From contig NZ_WHUV01000005.1 of NCBI RefSeq assembly GCF_009380155.1, positions 248,001 through 312,000 of the forward strand: a DNA stretch of 64,000 nucleotides. Direction: 5' to 3'. Position 1 is the stretch's first letter, and each line of letters begins with the position of its first letter. The notes under the pieces are model-generated. The model made no database searches. It had not been told where the DNA came from and worked only from the letters and a program-made list of their open reading frames with translations. Made by a program: the position numbers and the translations under genes. This DNA is from Pseudomonas piscis (GTDB lineage: Bacteria > Pseudomonadota > Gammaproteobacteria > Pseudomonadales > Pseudomonadaceae). Shown one piece after another: positions 25,221 through 33,752 of the stretch.

Positions 25221-26045
25221 ATGGTTTGCCGGATCGAACAAGCGGATCAACAGCCCGAGGCCAACGCACCGGCCCCGGCGCCGCAAAGCGTGGCTTATCG
25301 CGAATACGGCTCGCCGCAAGAGGCCCACGCGCCCCTGGCCGCCGAGACCGCCCTGGCCATCACCTACAACGGCCTGAGCCAGGCAGTGATGATGGTGTCT
25401 CCGGGCAACCTGGAGGATTTCATCCGTGGCTTCAGCATCACCAACGATATCGTCACCGGCCTGGACGAGATCTACGACATCCGCCTGAGCCATTTCCCCC
25501 AGGCCTGCCAGGCCGACGTGCAGATTTCCAGCCGGGCCTTCTGGGCCCTCAAGGACCATCGCCGGCAACTGGCCGGGACCAGCGGCTGCGGCTTGTGCGG
25601 GGTCGAGGCCCTGGAGCAGGCCCTGCCGCAGCTACAGGTGCTGGAACCGACGCCACTGCCGCCGGTGGAACACCTGCAGGGCCTGCGCGAGCGCATCGAG
25701 CAAGCCCAGCTCATGGGTCGCAGCAGCGGCGCCCTGCATGCGGCGCTGTACTTCGATGAACAGGGAGAGGTGCGCCTGTGCCAGGAAGACATCGGCCGCC
25801 ATAACGCCCTGGACAAGCTGATCGGCGCCCTGCTCCATGCCGGGATCGATACGCGCCTGGGCTTTACCGTGGTCACCAGCCGCTGCAGCCTGGAGCTGAT
25901 CCACAAGGCCGTGCGGGCACGCCTGGGCACCCTGGTCAGCCTCTCGGCGCCCACCGCCCTGACCGTGCAGTGGGCCAACAAGCACCACCTCAACCTGATC
26001 CACGTCCCCCACCGCAGCCCGCCACGGATCTACAGCCCGGTGTGA
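25221..26045 (+). CDS. fdhD: formate dehydrogenase accessory sulfurtransferase FdhD
   Basis: This 274-residue protein transfers sulfur from IscS to the molybdenum centre of formate dehydrogenase-type enzymes. The essential Cys pair is in GTSGCGLCGVEALEQ (about residue 121), with VSPGNLEDFIRGFSITNDIV upstream and CQEDIGRHNALDKLIG and TVVTSRCSLELIHKAVRA downstream. It supports the idea that the YdeP-type oxidoreductases at 29863 and 36361 are sulfurated molybdoenzymes. Confidence 0.95.
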   Translation: MVCRIEQADQQPEANAPAPAPQSVAYREYGSPQEAHAPLAAETALAITYNGLSQAVMMVSPGNLEDFIRGFSITNDIVTGLDEIYDIRLSHFPQACQADVQISSRAFWALKDHRRQLAGTSGCGLCGVEALEQALPQLQVLEPTPLPPVEHLQGLRERIEQAQLMGRSSGALHAALYFDEQGEVRLCQEDIGRHNALDKLIGALLHAGIDTRLGFTVVTSRCSLELIHKAVRARLGTLVSLSAPTALTVQWANKHHLNLIHVPHRSPPRIYSPV

Positions 26046-26157
26046 TCGCTGGCCATTGTCGTGGCGCGAGAAGTTGCTCGCACTGCAAGGCGCAGCCTTG
26101 CCATCCGCTTGGGCAGGCGCTCGATCAGGTATAGCGAGGATTCGGGTTTACGGCTTG

Positions 26158-26175
26158 CGCTGCCGGGCGGCAGCG
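26158..26175. repeat. REP-like palindrome between fdhD and moaE
   Basis: CGCTGCCGGGCGGCAGCG forms a 7-bp stem with a 4-base loop. It lies in the 184-base gap between the convergent fdhD and moaE genes. It has no T-run, so it is more like a REP element than an intrinsic terminator, though it could protect both messages at the 3' end. Confidence 0.5.
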
Positions 26176-26229
26176 AGCGCTCTCGCCACCCAAAGTCGGT
26201 TCCAGATCTACCGCAGGTGATCAGGGTTG

Positions 26230-26676
26230 CTACCAGCGACTGGCGGCCTGCTGGTCGCTCGCACGGCCTTCGACCCAATGTTCGCCGCTGTCGGTGACTT
26301 CGCGCTTCCAGAACGGCGCGCGGGTCTTCAGGTAATCCATGATGAAGTCACAGGCCTCGAAGGCGGCCTGGCGATGGGCGCTGGCCACACCGACGAAGAC
26401 GATGGGCTCGCCAACCCGCAGCAGTCCGACCCGATGCACCAGCTCGACCCGCAGCAGCGGCCAGCGCTGCTCGGCCTGTGCCACGATGCCTCGCAAGGAG
26501 CGCTCGGTCATGCCCGGGTAATGCTCGAGGAACAGGCTCTGCACCGCCTGCCCCAGGTTCAGGTCGCGGACGTAGCCGACGAAGGTCACCACCGCCCCCA
26601 CCGCCGGATCGCCAGCCTGCAGGGCGGTATTCAAGGCATCGAGGCTGAAGGCCTGTTGCTGGACCTGGACACCCAT
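26230..26676 (-). CDS. moaE: molybdopterin synthase catalytic subunit MoaE
   Basis: This 148-residue large subunit of molybdopterin synthase carries GAVVTFVGYVRDLNLG, LFLEHYPGMTERSL, RVGLLRVGEPIVFVGVASAH and the conserved late lysine motif KTRAPFWKRE (about residue 120). It works with MoaD, whose C-terminal Gly-Gly carries the sulfur. The start is 3 bases after the moaD stop, so moaC-moaD-moaE form one unit. Confidence 0.96.
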   Translation of the reverse strand: MGVQVQQQAFSLDALNTALQAGDPAVGAVVTFVGYVRDLNLGQAVQSLFLEHYPGMTERSLRGIVAQAEQRWPLLRVELVHRVGLLRVGEPIVFVGVASAHRQAAFEACDFIMDYLKTRAPFWKREVTDSGEHWVEGRASDQQAASRW

Positions 26677-26679
26677 GCC

Positions 26680-26931
26680 TCAGCCCCCCGTCACTTGCGG
26701 AAAGAAGGCGATCTCGTCGAAGTCCTCGATGGGCGCGTCGAGCTTGCACAGGTCCTGGTTCAGCGCGCACATCAGGCTGTTCTCCCCCAGTACCCGGGCC
26801 CAGTTCTCGTCCCGGGCCATGAGCAACCGGCGCACATCGCCGACCGTGCGCAGCTCGGCATGCAGCGCCAGCTTCTCGCCGCCGCTGCCCAGCTGTTCGC
26901 GGTAGCGGGCAAAGTAGTTGATGAGGATCAT
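26680..26931 (-). CDS. moaD: molybdopterin synthase sulfur carrier MoaD
   Basis: This 83-residue ubiquitin-like protein begins MILINYFARYREQLG and ends FFPQVTGG. The terminal Gly-Gly is the site of adenylation and thiocarboxylation. The ATG at 26931 overlaps the moaC stop (TCAT at 26928-26931), and the stop lies 3 bases before moaE. Size and ending are exactly those of the family. Confidence 0.96.
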   Translation of the reverse strand: MILINYFARYREQLGSGGEKLALHAELRTVGDVRRLLMARDENWARVLGENSLMCALNQDLCKLDAPIEDFDEIAFFPQVTGG

Positions 26932-27428
26932 GGCTGTTCTCCTGCGATGAATGAGCCGGACTTGCCGCCGTGCTTCTCCAGTAGCCGCACGCCCTCGATG
27001 ACCATGCCGCGATCCACCGCCTTGCACATGTCGTAGACAGTCAGGGCGGCGACGCTGGCGGCGGTCATCGCTTCCAGCTCGACCCCGGTGGCACCGTTGA
27101 GGCGGCAACGGGTGGTGATTCGCACCCGGTCCGGCGGCGCCGCGGCGAGCTCGACGCTGACCCTGGTGAGCAGCAAGGGGTGGCACAGGGGGATCAGCTC
27201 GTGGGCCTTCTTCGCCGCCATGATCCCGGCGATCCGGGCCACGGCGAACACGTCGCCCTTGGGATGGCCGTTGTCCTCCAGCAATTGCAGGGTGGCCGGG
27301 TGCATCCGCACCCAGGCCTCGGCCAGGGCCTCACGGTCAGTGGCGGGCTTGGCAGTGACATCCACCATGTTGGCCCGGCCCTGGGCGTCCAGGTGGGTCA
27401 ACGCGGGACTGGCGACAGCGTCGTTCAT
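26928..27428 (-). CDS. moaC: cyclic pyranopterin monophosphate synthase MoaC
   Basis: This 166-residue enzyme converts the MoaA product to cyclic pyranopterin monophosphate. It has GRANMVDVTAKPATDREA, the active-site segment AKKAHELIPLCHPLLLTRV (about residues 75-95) and GVELEAMTAASVAALTVYDM with KHGGKSG near the end. ATG 27428 is preceded by GAGG at 6 bases; a TTG two codons earlier is less likely. It is the first gene of moaC-moaD-moaE. Confidence 0.96.
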   Translation of the reverse strand: MNDAVASPALTHLDAQGRANMVDVTAKPATDREALAEAWVRMHPATLQLLEDNGHPKGDVFAVARIAGIMAAKKAHELIPLCHPLLLTRVSVELAAAPPDRVRITTRCRLNGATGVELEAMTAASVAALTVYDMCKAVDRGMVIEGVRLLEKHGGKSGSFIAGEQP

Positions 27429-27472
27429 GTTCAACCTCAGGCAAGGGAAAGCCTGGCGACCCGGGGGGCGGG

Positions 27473-28372
27473 TCAGCTCAGGACGTAGTCCACCGGTTCG
27501 AGTACCGGCGGCAGTTCGGTGACTCCCAGGGCATCGAGGATCTCGCGCTCGATGTTGCGCACGATGGCGTCCAGGGGCAGGTCGTTTTCGTCACGACCGA
27601 AAGGGTCTTCCAGCTCGTCGCCGATGGCGTCCAGGCCAAAGAAGGTGTAGCTGACGATGGCGGTGAAGATCGGTGTCAGCCAGCCCAGGGGCTCGGCCAT
27701 GGCAAAGGGCAGCAGGATGCAGAACATGTAGCTGGTGCGGTGCAGCAGCAAGGTGTAGGGAAACGGCAACGGCGTGGCCTTGATCCGCTCGCAGGTGGTC
27801 TGCGCCGTGGTCATGCCCGCCAGCAGGTTGGCGATCAGCATGTAGCGCCACTCGCTCAGGCGGCCCGATTCGGCCAGGCCCGAACATTGGCGCGAGACCA
27901 GGCGCAATACGTTGTCGCTGACGTTCGGGGTCGCCGCCGGCGGCCGCTGGCTGAGCCAGGTGCCCGCGGCCCCCAGCTCGTCCTCCTGGCGCAGCCGGGC
28001 CTTGAGGGCATGGGCGAAACCGCACAGGTTGCGCAGGATCGCCCCGCGCTCCTGGGCATCGCCGATCACCTGGGTCTCGCGGATCAGCGAGCGCACGTCC
28101 GTGACGATACTGCCCAGGGCCTTGCGCGCCTCGTACCAGCGGTCATAGCAGGCGTTGTTGCGAAAGCTCATGAAGATCGACAGCGACAGCCCGAGCAAGG
28201 TGAAGGGCGTGGCGTTGACCTTGGAAAAAAACGCCGGGTGCAGGGTCTCGATCAACACGATGGCGGCGGCCAGCAGGGTCACCAGCAGGCTGCGCAGGGC
28301 GATGCGCTTGGCGATCGAGCCCTTGAGCGAAAACAGCACGCCGAGCAGGTTGGGTTTGGATCTGACGATCAT
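27473..28372 (-). CDS. bestrophin-family (UPF0187) anion channel
   Basis: This 299-residue integral membrane protein has the bestrophin signature around FRNNACYDRWYEARKALGSI (about residues 70-90) and the C-terminal YTFFGLDAIGDELEDPFGRDENDLPLD, split by family-typical acidic residues. About four membrane segments are seen. Bacterial members conduct anions or cations. It sits between moaC and moaA on the same strand, with a 47-base gap to moaA, so it may be co-transcribed. Its link to molybdenum metabolism is unexplained. The start is taken at ATG 28372. Confidence 0.88.
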   Translation of the reverse strand: MIVRSKPNLLGVLFSLKGSIAKRIALRSLLVTLLAAAIVLIETLHPAFFSKVNATPFTLLGLSLSIFMSFRNNACYDRWYEARKALGSIVTDVRSLIRETQVIGDAQERGAILRNLCGFAHALKARLRQEDELGAAGTWLSQRPPAATPNVSDNVLRLVSRQCSGLAESGRLSEWRYMLIANLLAGMTTAQTTCERIKATPLPFPYTLLLHRTSYMFCILLPFAMAEPLGWLTPIFTAIVSYTFFGLDAIGDELEDPFGRDENDLPLDAIVRNIEREILDALGVTELPPVLEPVDYVLS

Positions 28373-28419
28373 CGAAGGACGGCCTCTGGACGATTCGGGC
28401 AAGCAAGGGATGGGGCCGG

Positions 28420-29418
28420 TCAGCCGCCGGTCATGTTCATGAAGCGCACTACCTGCACCTCATCGTTGAGCTCGAAGTGATGGCGATAGGGCTTGAGCTT
28501 CATGGCCTCGACGATGGCCTGTTCCTGGCGCTGGGTATCGCCCGGGTGGGCACGCAGCACGGCCTTGAGGTCCATCGAATGTTCGTTGCCCAGGCACAGC
28601 AGCAAGCGCCCTTCCACGGTCAGCCGTACGCGGTTGCAGGTGCCGCAGAAGTTGTGGCTGTGGGGCGAGATGAAGCCCAGGCGGATCTGCGGTGCCTCGG
28701 CCAGGCGCCAGTAGCGCGACGGCCCCTGGGTCGATTCCGCCGACTCCATCAAGGTGTAGCGCTCGGCGATGCGCTCGCGCACCTGGGCGCTGGAGAAGAA
28801 GGCATCGCTGCGGCTGTGTTCGCTGATGGCGCCCAGGGGCATTTCCTCGATGAAGGAGATGTCCAGGCCACGGTCGATGGCGAAGGCCACCAGGTCGTTG
28901 ATCTGATGGTCGTTGCGCCCCTTCATCACCACGCAGTTGAGTTTGGTGCGGGTAAAACCAGCGGCGTTCGCCGCATCGATCCCGGCCAGCACCTGGGACA
29001 GCTCGCCGGTGCGGGTCAGTTGGCGGAACAGCTGCGGGTCGAGGCTGTCCAGGCTGATGTTCAGGCGCTTGACTCCGGCATCGAACAAGGGCGCGGCCAG
29101 CTTGCCCAGTTGCGAGCCGTTGGTGGTCATGCACAGCTCGCGCAGGCCCGGCAGCCGCGCAATGCGCCGGCACAGCTCGACCACCCCGGAACGCACCAGC
29201 GGCTCGCCACCGGTCAGGCGGATCTTGCGGGTGCCCAGGGCGACGAAACGCTCGGCCAGCTGGTACAGCTCTTCCAGGGTCAGGATGCGCTGGCGCGGCA
29301 GGAACTGCATGTCCTCGGCCATGCAATACACGCAACGAAAATCGCAACGGTCAGTCACCGACATGCGCAGATAGTCGACCCGGCGAGCAAAGCCATCCAC
29401 CAATACTTGATCTGCCAT
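28420..29418 (-). CDS. moaA: GTP 3',8-cyclase MoaA
   Basis: This 332-residue radical-SAM enzyme performs the first step of molybdopterin synthesis. The N-terminal cluster motif is CDFRCVYC (CxxxCxxC, about residues 25-32), with RLTGGEPLVR following. The second Fe-S cluster is ligated by CGTCNRVRLTVEGRLLLC (about residues 260-277), and the conserved C-terminal Gly-Gly ends the protein. ATG 29418 is preceded by AGAGG at suitable spacing. Its divergent neighbour, across an AT-rich 444-base gap, is a YdeP-type oxidoreductase gene. Confidence 0.96.
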   Translation of the reverse strand: MADQVLVDGFARRVDYLRMSVTDRCDFRCVYCMAEDMQFLPRQRILTLEELYQLAERFVALGTRKIRLTGGEPLVRSGVVELCRRIARLPGLRELCMTTNGSQLGKLAAPLFDAGVKRLNISLDSLDPQLFRQLTRTGELSQVLAGIDAANAAGFTRTKLNCVVMKGRNDHQINDLVAFAIDRGLDISFIEEMPLGAISEHSRSDAFFSSAQVRERIAERYTLMESAESTQGPSRYWRLAEAPQIRLGFISPHSHNFCGTCNRVRLTVEGRLLLCLGNEHSMDLKAVLRAHPGDTQRQEQAIVEAMKLKPYRHHFELNDEVQVVRFMNMTGG

Positions 29419-29862
29419 CACAGCCTCTGTCGCCGATGCGAACTCATTGAATATTAGTTGAACTCCGACAGTGCAGCCGCGCTTGTCGCGAGTTATTGGC
29501 GGCAAGATTAAGAGCCATTCAAAAGGCCGTCCAATCGCTATTAACAACTGGTTGATCAAAAACATCTATCAAGCGAAAAACCATCAAGACAACTCATTCA
29601 ACACATTGATTTTCAATGAATTAATACCCTGATAGAGGTTCTCGATCAACTGGTCATTAATTGCGATTAGACAGCCTGCACGGACGCCGAATAGGCTTTA
29701 TTCGTGGCCCAAAAAAGGTCGCGAAAGTTACTCCACGCAAACAAACAGAACGGGGCTTATAACCAGTCCCAGCAAAATCGCATTTAGCCTGAGCAGTAAG
29801 AAACTATCGACATCCATTGAATGTCGGGCGGTTCCCTGCGTGCGATGTATTGGAGAAATATC
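29419..29862. promoter_or_regulatory. AT-rich divergent regulatory region between moaA and the YdeP-type gene
   Basis: These 444 bases hold no credible gene. They are strikingly richer in A and T than their surroundings, with runs such as TTCAATGAATTAATACCC. They contain several TTGATCAA/GATCAA-like words (around 29550 and 29648), but no TTGAT-N4-ATCAA Anr box that I can find. The region must hold the promoters of both divergent genes. AT-rich DNA of this sort is a usual target of the MvaT/MvaU silencers of Pseudomonas; that is inference. Confidence 0.5.
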
Positions 29863-32187
29863 ATGAGCGAAGTTGATCGATACAAACCCTACAAGGGCGC
29901 GGCCGCCGGTTGGGGAGCACTGATGGCGGTGACCCGCAACTGGCTGGGCAGCGAGAACGCCTTCAAGAACATCCGCGCCATGCTCAAGACCAACCAGAAT
30001 GGCGGTTTCGACTGCCCGGGCTGCGCCTGGGGCGAGTCGCCGGAAAACGGCATGGTCAAGTTCTGCGAGAACGGCGCCAAGGCGGTCAACTGGGAAGCCA
30101 CCGGGCGCCTGGTGAACCCGGCATTCTTCAATAAGTACACGGTCTCGGCCCTGGCCGCGCAAAGCGACTACTGGCTCGAATACCAGGGCCGCCTGACCCA
30201 TCCGATGCGCTACGACGCCACCCAGGACCGCTATGTGGAAACTACCTGGGACGAGGCCTTCGACCTGATCGCCAGCCACCTCAAGGGCCTGGACTCGCCG
30301 AACCAGGCCGAGTTCTACACCTCGGGCCGGGCCAGCAACGAAGCGGCCTACCTGTACCAGCTGTTCGTACGCGCCTACGGCACCAACAACTTCCCCGACT
30401 GCTCGAACATGTGCCATGAAGCCAGCGCCGTGGGCATGTTCGAGAGCGTCGGGGTGGGCAAGGGCACCGTGGTGTTCCACGACCTGGAGCAGGCCGACGC
30501 GATCTTCGTCATCGGCCAGAACCCCGGCACCAACCATCCGCGGATGCTCGAACCGCTGCGCGAGGCGGTCAAGCGCGGTGCCCAGGTTATCTGCTTCAAC
30601 CCGCTCAAGGAGCGTGGCCTGGAACGCTTCCAGCATCCGCAGCACCCGCTGGAGATGCTCACCAACGGCTCCGAGCCCACCTCCTCGGCCTATTTCCGTC
30701 CGGCCCTGGGCGGCGACATGGCGGCCTTTCGCGGCATCGCCAAATTCCTCCTGCGCTGGGAGCGTGAAGCCCTGGCCAGCAATGGCGAAGCGGTGTTCGA
30801 CCGGGCCTTCATCGCCGAACACACCTCGGGCCTGGACAGCTACCTGGCCGAGGTCGACGCCACGTCCTGGAGCCACATCGTCGAGCAGTCCGGCCTGTCC
30901 CTGGCCGATATCGAACTGGCCGCCCGCATGTATCGCAAGGCCAAGCGCGTGATCATGTGCTGGGCCATGGGCCTGACCCAGCACACCCATTCGGTGCCGA
31001 CCATCCAGGAAGTGATCAACGTGCTGTTGCTGCGCGGCAACATCGGCCGCCCGGGCGCCGGCCTGTCGCCGGTGCGCGGCCACAGTAATGTGCAGGGCGA
31101 TCGCACCATGGGCATCAACGAACTGGCGCCCACCGAGTTGCTGGACGCCCTGGAGGCGCGCTTCGGCTTCAAGCCGCCACGGGAGCACGGCCACAACACG
31201 GTGATGGCGATCTCGGCCATGGAGCAAGGCAAGGCCAAGGTGTTCATCGGCCTGGGCGGCAACTTCGCCCAGGCGACCCCGGACACCCCACGCACCCACG
31301 CCGCCCTGCGCAACTGCGAGCTCACCGTGCACATCGCCACCAAGCTCAACCGCAGCCACCTGGTGACCGGTCGCGAGGCGCTGATCCTGCCGTGCCTGGG
31401 CCGTACCGATATCGATATCCAGGCCAACGGCCCCCAGGGCGTCACCGTGGAGGACACCTTCAGCATGGTGCACATCTCCCATGGCCAGCTGCGACCCAAG
31501 TCGGCGCATCTGCGCTCGGAACCGGCGATCATCGCCGGCATCGCCAACGCCACCCTGGGCCCGCGCCCCATCGACTGGCTGTGGGTGATCGAGGACTACG
31601 GGCGCATCCGCGACCTGATCGCCGATACCATCCCGGGCTTCAGCGACTTCAACCTCAAGCTGCTCCACCCCGGCGGTTTCCACCTGGGCAACGCCGCGGC
31701 CGACCGGCGCTGGAACACCGCCACCGGCAAGGCGCAGTTCACCCCCAGCGAACTGCCCGCGGACCTGGTCAACCCCGGGGTGCGCAAGCTCAAGGAGCAG
31801 CCGCAGCTGATCCTGCAGACCATGCGTTCCCACGACCAGTACAACACCACCCTGTACGGCCTGGACGATCGCTATCGCGGGGTCTACGGCATGCGCGAGG
31901 TGCTGTTCGCCAACGAACAGGACATCCGCAAGCTGGGCTACGAGCCGGGGCAGAAGGTGGACATCGTGTCCCTGTGGGAAGACGGCCGCGAACGCCGGGT
32001 CAGCGGTTTCACCCTGATCGCCTATGACATCCCCGCCGGCCAGGCTGCCGCCTATTACCCGGAGACCAACCCCCTGGTGCCACTGGAGAGCTACGGCGAC
32101 CGCACCTATACGCCGACTTCCAAGTTCATCGCCATCCGCCTGGAGGCGGCCCAGGCCAGCAACCTGATCCAGTCCGTCGGCGTCTGA
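29863..32187 (+). CDS. FdhF/YdeP-family molybdopterin oxidoreductase
   Basis: This 774-residue member of the formate-dehydrogenase-H-like YdeP family has an N-terminal Cys region FDCPGCAW with a third Cys in KFCENGAKAV. The molybdenum-site segment is NNFPDCSNMCHEAS (about residue 185), where formate dehydrogenase has Cys-Sec. Also present are GQNPGTNHPRM, RGHSNVQGDRTMG and a C-terminal dinucleotide-binding domain (RSHDQYNTTLYGLDDRYRG). ATG 29863 follows GGAGA. No Tat signal is present, so it is cytoplasmic. The nearby moa/moe/mob/fdhD genes supply the cofactor. The substrate is unknown. E. coli YdeP has been linked to acid resistance. Confidence 0.88.
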   Translation: MSEVDRYKPYKGAAAGWGALMAVTRNWLGSENAFKNIRAMLKTNQNGGFDCPGCAWGESPENGMVKFCENGAKAVNWEATGRLVNPAFFNKYTVSALAAQSDYWLEYQGRLTHPMRYDATQDRYVETTWDEAFDLIASHLKGLDSPNQAEFYTSGRASNEAAYLYQLFVRAYGTNNFPDCSNMCHEASAVGMFESVGVGKGTVVFHDLEQADAIFVIGQNPGTNHPRMLEPLREAVKRGAQVICFNPLKERGLERFQHPQHPLEMLTNGSEPTSSAYFRPALGGDMAAFRGIAKFLLRWEREALASNGEAVFDRAFIAEHTSGLDSYLAEVDATSWSHIVEQSGLSLADIELAARMYRKAKRVIMCWAMGLTQHTHSVPTIQEVINVLLLRGNIGRPGAGLSPVRGHSNVQGDRTMGINELAPTELLDALEARFGFKPPREHGHNTVMAISAMEQGKAKVFIGLGGNFAQATPDTPRTHAALRNCELTVHIATKLNRSHLVTGREALILPCLGRTDIDIQANGPQGVTVEDTFSMVHISHGQLRPKSAHLRSEPAIIAGIANATLGPRPIDWLWVIEDYGRIRDLIADTIPGFSDFNLKLLHPGGFHLGNAAADRRWNTATGKAQFTPSELPADLVNPGVRKLKEQPQLILQTMRSHDQYNTTLYGLDDRYRGVYGMREVLFANEQDIRKLGYEPGQKVDIVSLWEDGRERRVSGFTLIAYDIPAGQAAAYYPETNPLVPLESYGDRTYTPTSKFIAIRLEAAQASNLIQSVGV

Positions 32188-32314
32188 CCGGGCCCAGGCT
32201 CGGCACACCGCCCCGGCCTCCACTCGCAGCCCCCGCCCCCGTAGCGCGAACCCTTGCGATTCGCGGCGAACGGGCGGCGGCTGCACGGCATCCAGCCTTT
32301 ACGAGGGTATCGTC

Positions 32315-33736
32315 ATGTTTGATCTACAGGCACTGGACCTGGCGCGCATCCAGTTCGCGTTCACGGTCTCGTTCCACATCATTTTCCCGGCCATCACTAT
32401 CGGCCTGGCCAGTTTCCTGGCCGTGCTCGAAGGGCTTTGGCTCAAGACCCACAACAACACCTACAAGGACCTGTATCACTTCTGGTCGAAGATCTTCGCC
32501 GTCAACTTCGGCATGGGCGTGGTCTCCGGACTGGTCATGGCCTATGAGTTCGGCACCAACTGGAGTCGTTTCTCGGACTTCGCCGGCAGCATCACCGGCC
32601 CCCTGCTGACCTACGAGGTACTCACCGCGTTCTTCCTCGAAGCGGGTTTCCTCGGGGTCATGCTGTTCGGCTGGAACCGGGTCGGCCGCGGGCTGCACTT
32701 CTTTTCCACGGTGATGGTGGCCATCGGCACCCTGATCTCGACCTTCTGGATCCTGGCCTCCAACAGCTGGATGCAGACGCCCCAGGGCTTCTCCATCGTC
32801 GATGGGCGGATCATGCCCATGGACTGGCTGGCGATCGTCTTCAACCCGTCGTTCCCCTTCCGCCTGGCGCACATGGCCATCGCCGCATTCGTCTCCACGG
32901 CGTTCTTCGTCGGGGCCTCCGGCGCCTGGCACCTGCTGCGTGGCAACGACACGCCGCAAGTGCGCAAGATGCTATCGATGGCGCTGTGGATGGCGCTGAT
33001 CGTCGCGCCGATCCAGGCAGTGGTCGGCGATGCCCACGGCCTCAACACCCTCGAACACCAGCCGGCGAAGATCGCCGCCATCGAAGGGCACTGGGAAAAC
33101 CACGGTGACGAGCCCTCGCCCCTGGTGCTGTTCGGCCTGCCCAACATGGACAGCGAGAAGACCGATTACGCTCTGGAGGTGCCGTACCTGGGCAGCCTGA
33201 TCCTGACCCACAGCCTGGACAAGCAGATCCCCGCGCTCAAGAGCTTCCCCAAGGAAGACCGACCCAACTCGGCCATCGTGTTCTTCAGTTTCCGCATCAT
33301 GGCCGGGCTCGGCATGCTGATGATCCTCACCGGGGTGCTGGGCCTGCTACTGCGGCGCAGCGGCGCGCTGTACCGCAACCGCTGGTTCCTGCGCCTGGTC
33401 CTGCTGATGGGCCCCACCGGGCTGATCGCCATGCTGGCGGGCTGGATCACCACCGAAGTCGGACGCCAGCCCTGGGTGGTCTACGGCCTGCTGCGTACCA
33501 GCGATGCCGCGTCCAACCACAGCGTGATGCAGCTGAGCGTGTCCCTGGCGTTGTTCGTGCTGATCTACTTCTCGGTATTCGCCGTGGGCATCGGCTACAT
33601 GATGAAGCTGGTGCGCAAGGGCCCGCAGCCCCACCACGAGCACCTGCCCGAAGCCACACAGGCCCAGGAACCGACCCCGCGTCGTCCGCTGTCCGCCATC
33701 TCCGAGACGTTCGCGTCCGGCGATCACCACAACTGA
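32315..33736 (+). CDS. cioA: cyanide-insensitive terminal quinol oxidase subunit I (CioA)
   Basis: This 473-residue bd-type oxidase subunit has nine or so membrane helices. FTVSFHIIFPAITIGLA carries the N-terminal heme-ligand His, FRLAHMAIAAF the second His, and GRQPWVVYGLLRT the conserved late motif. The quinol loop is short, as in the CIO subgroup of Pseudomonas. It is 128 bases downstream of the YdeP-type gene and 16 bases upstream of cioB. The enzyme reduces oxygen to water with quinol and resists cyanide. Confidence 0.94.
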   Translation: MFDLQALDLARIQFAFTVSFHIIFPAITIGLASFLAVLEGLWLKTHNNTYKDLYHFWSKIFAVNFGMGVVSGLVMAYEFGTNWSRFSDFAGSITGPLLTYEVLTAFFLEAGFLGVMLFGWNRVGRGLHFFSTVMVAIGTLISTFWILASNSWMQTPQGFSIVDGRIMPMDWLAIVFNPSFPFRLAHMAIAAFVSTAFFVGASGAWHLLRGNDTPQVRKMLSMALWMALIVAPIQAVVGDAHGLNTLEHQPAKIAAIEGHWENHGDEPSPLVLFGLPNMDSEKTDYALEVPYLGSLILTHSLDKQIPALKSFPKEDRPNSAIVFFSFRIMAGLGMLMILTGVLGLLLRRSGALYRNRWFLRLVLLMGPTGLIAMLAGWITTEVGRQPWVVYGLLRTSDAASNHSVMQLSVSLALFVLIYFSVFAVGIGYMMKLVRKGPQPHHEHLPEATQAQEPTPRRPLSAISETFASGDHHN

Positions 33737-33752
33737 AACAAGGGAAACGATC

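Noticed and set aside
29419..29560. A molybdenum-cofactor riboswitch upstream of moaA.
   Set aside because: No conserved stem set of that class was recognised in the leader.
29540..29670. FNR/Anr-type boxes in the moaA / YdeP-type intergenic region.
   Set aside because: TTGAT and ATCAA words occur, but never with the 4-base spacing needed for TTGAT-N4-ATCAA, so they are expected by chance in AT-rich DNA.
29728..32286. An 852-codon minus-strand frame opposite the YdeP-type gene.
   Set aside because: It is antisense, with His/Gln/Val-rich low-similarity composition and no ribosome-binding site; explained by codon bias of the real gene.
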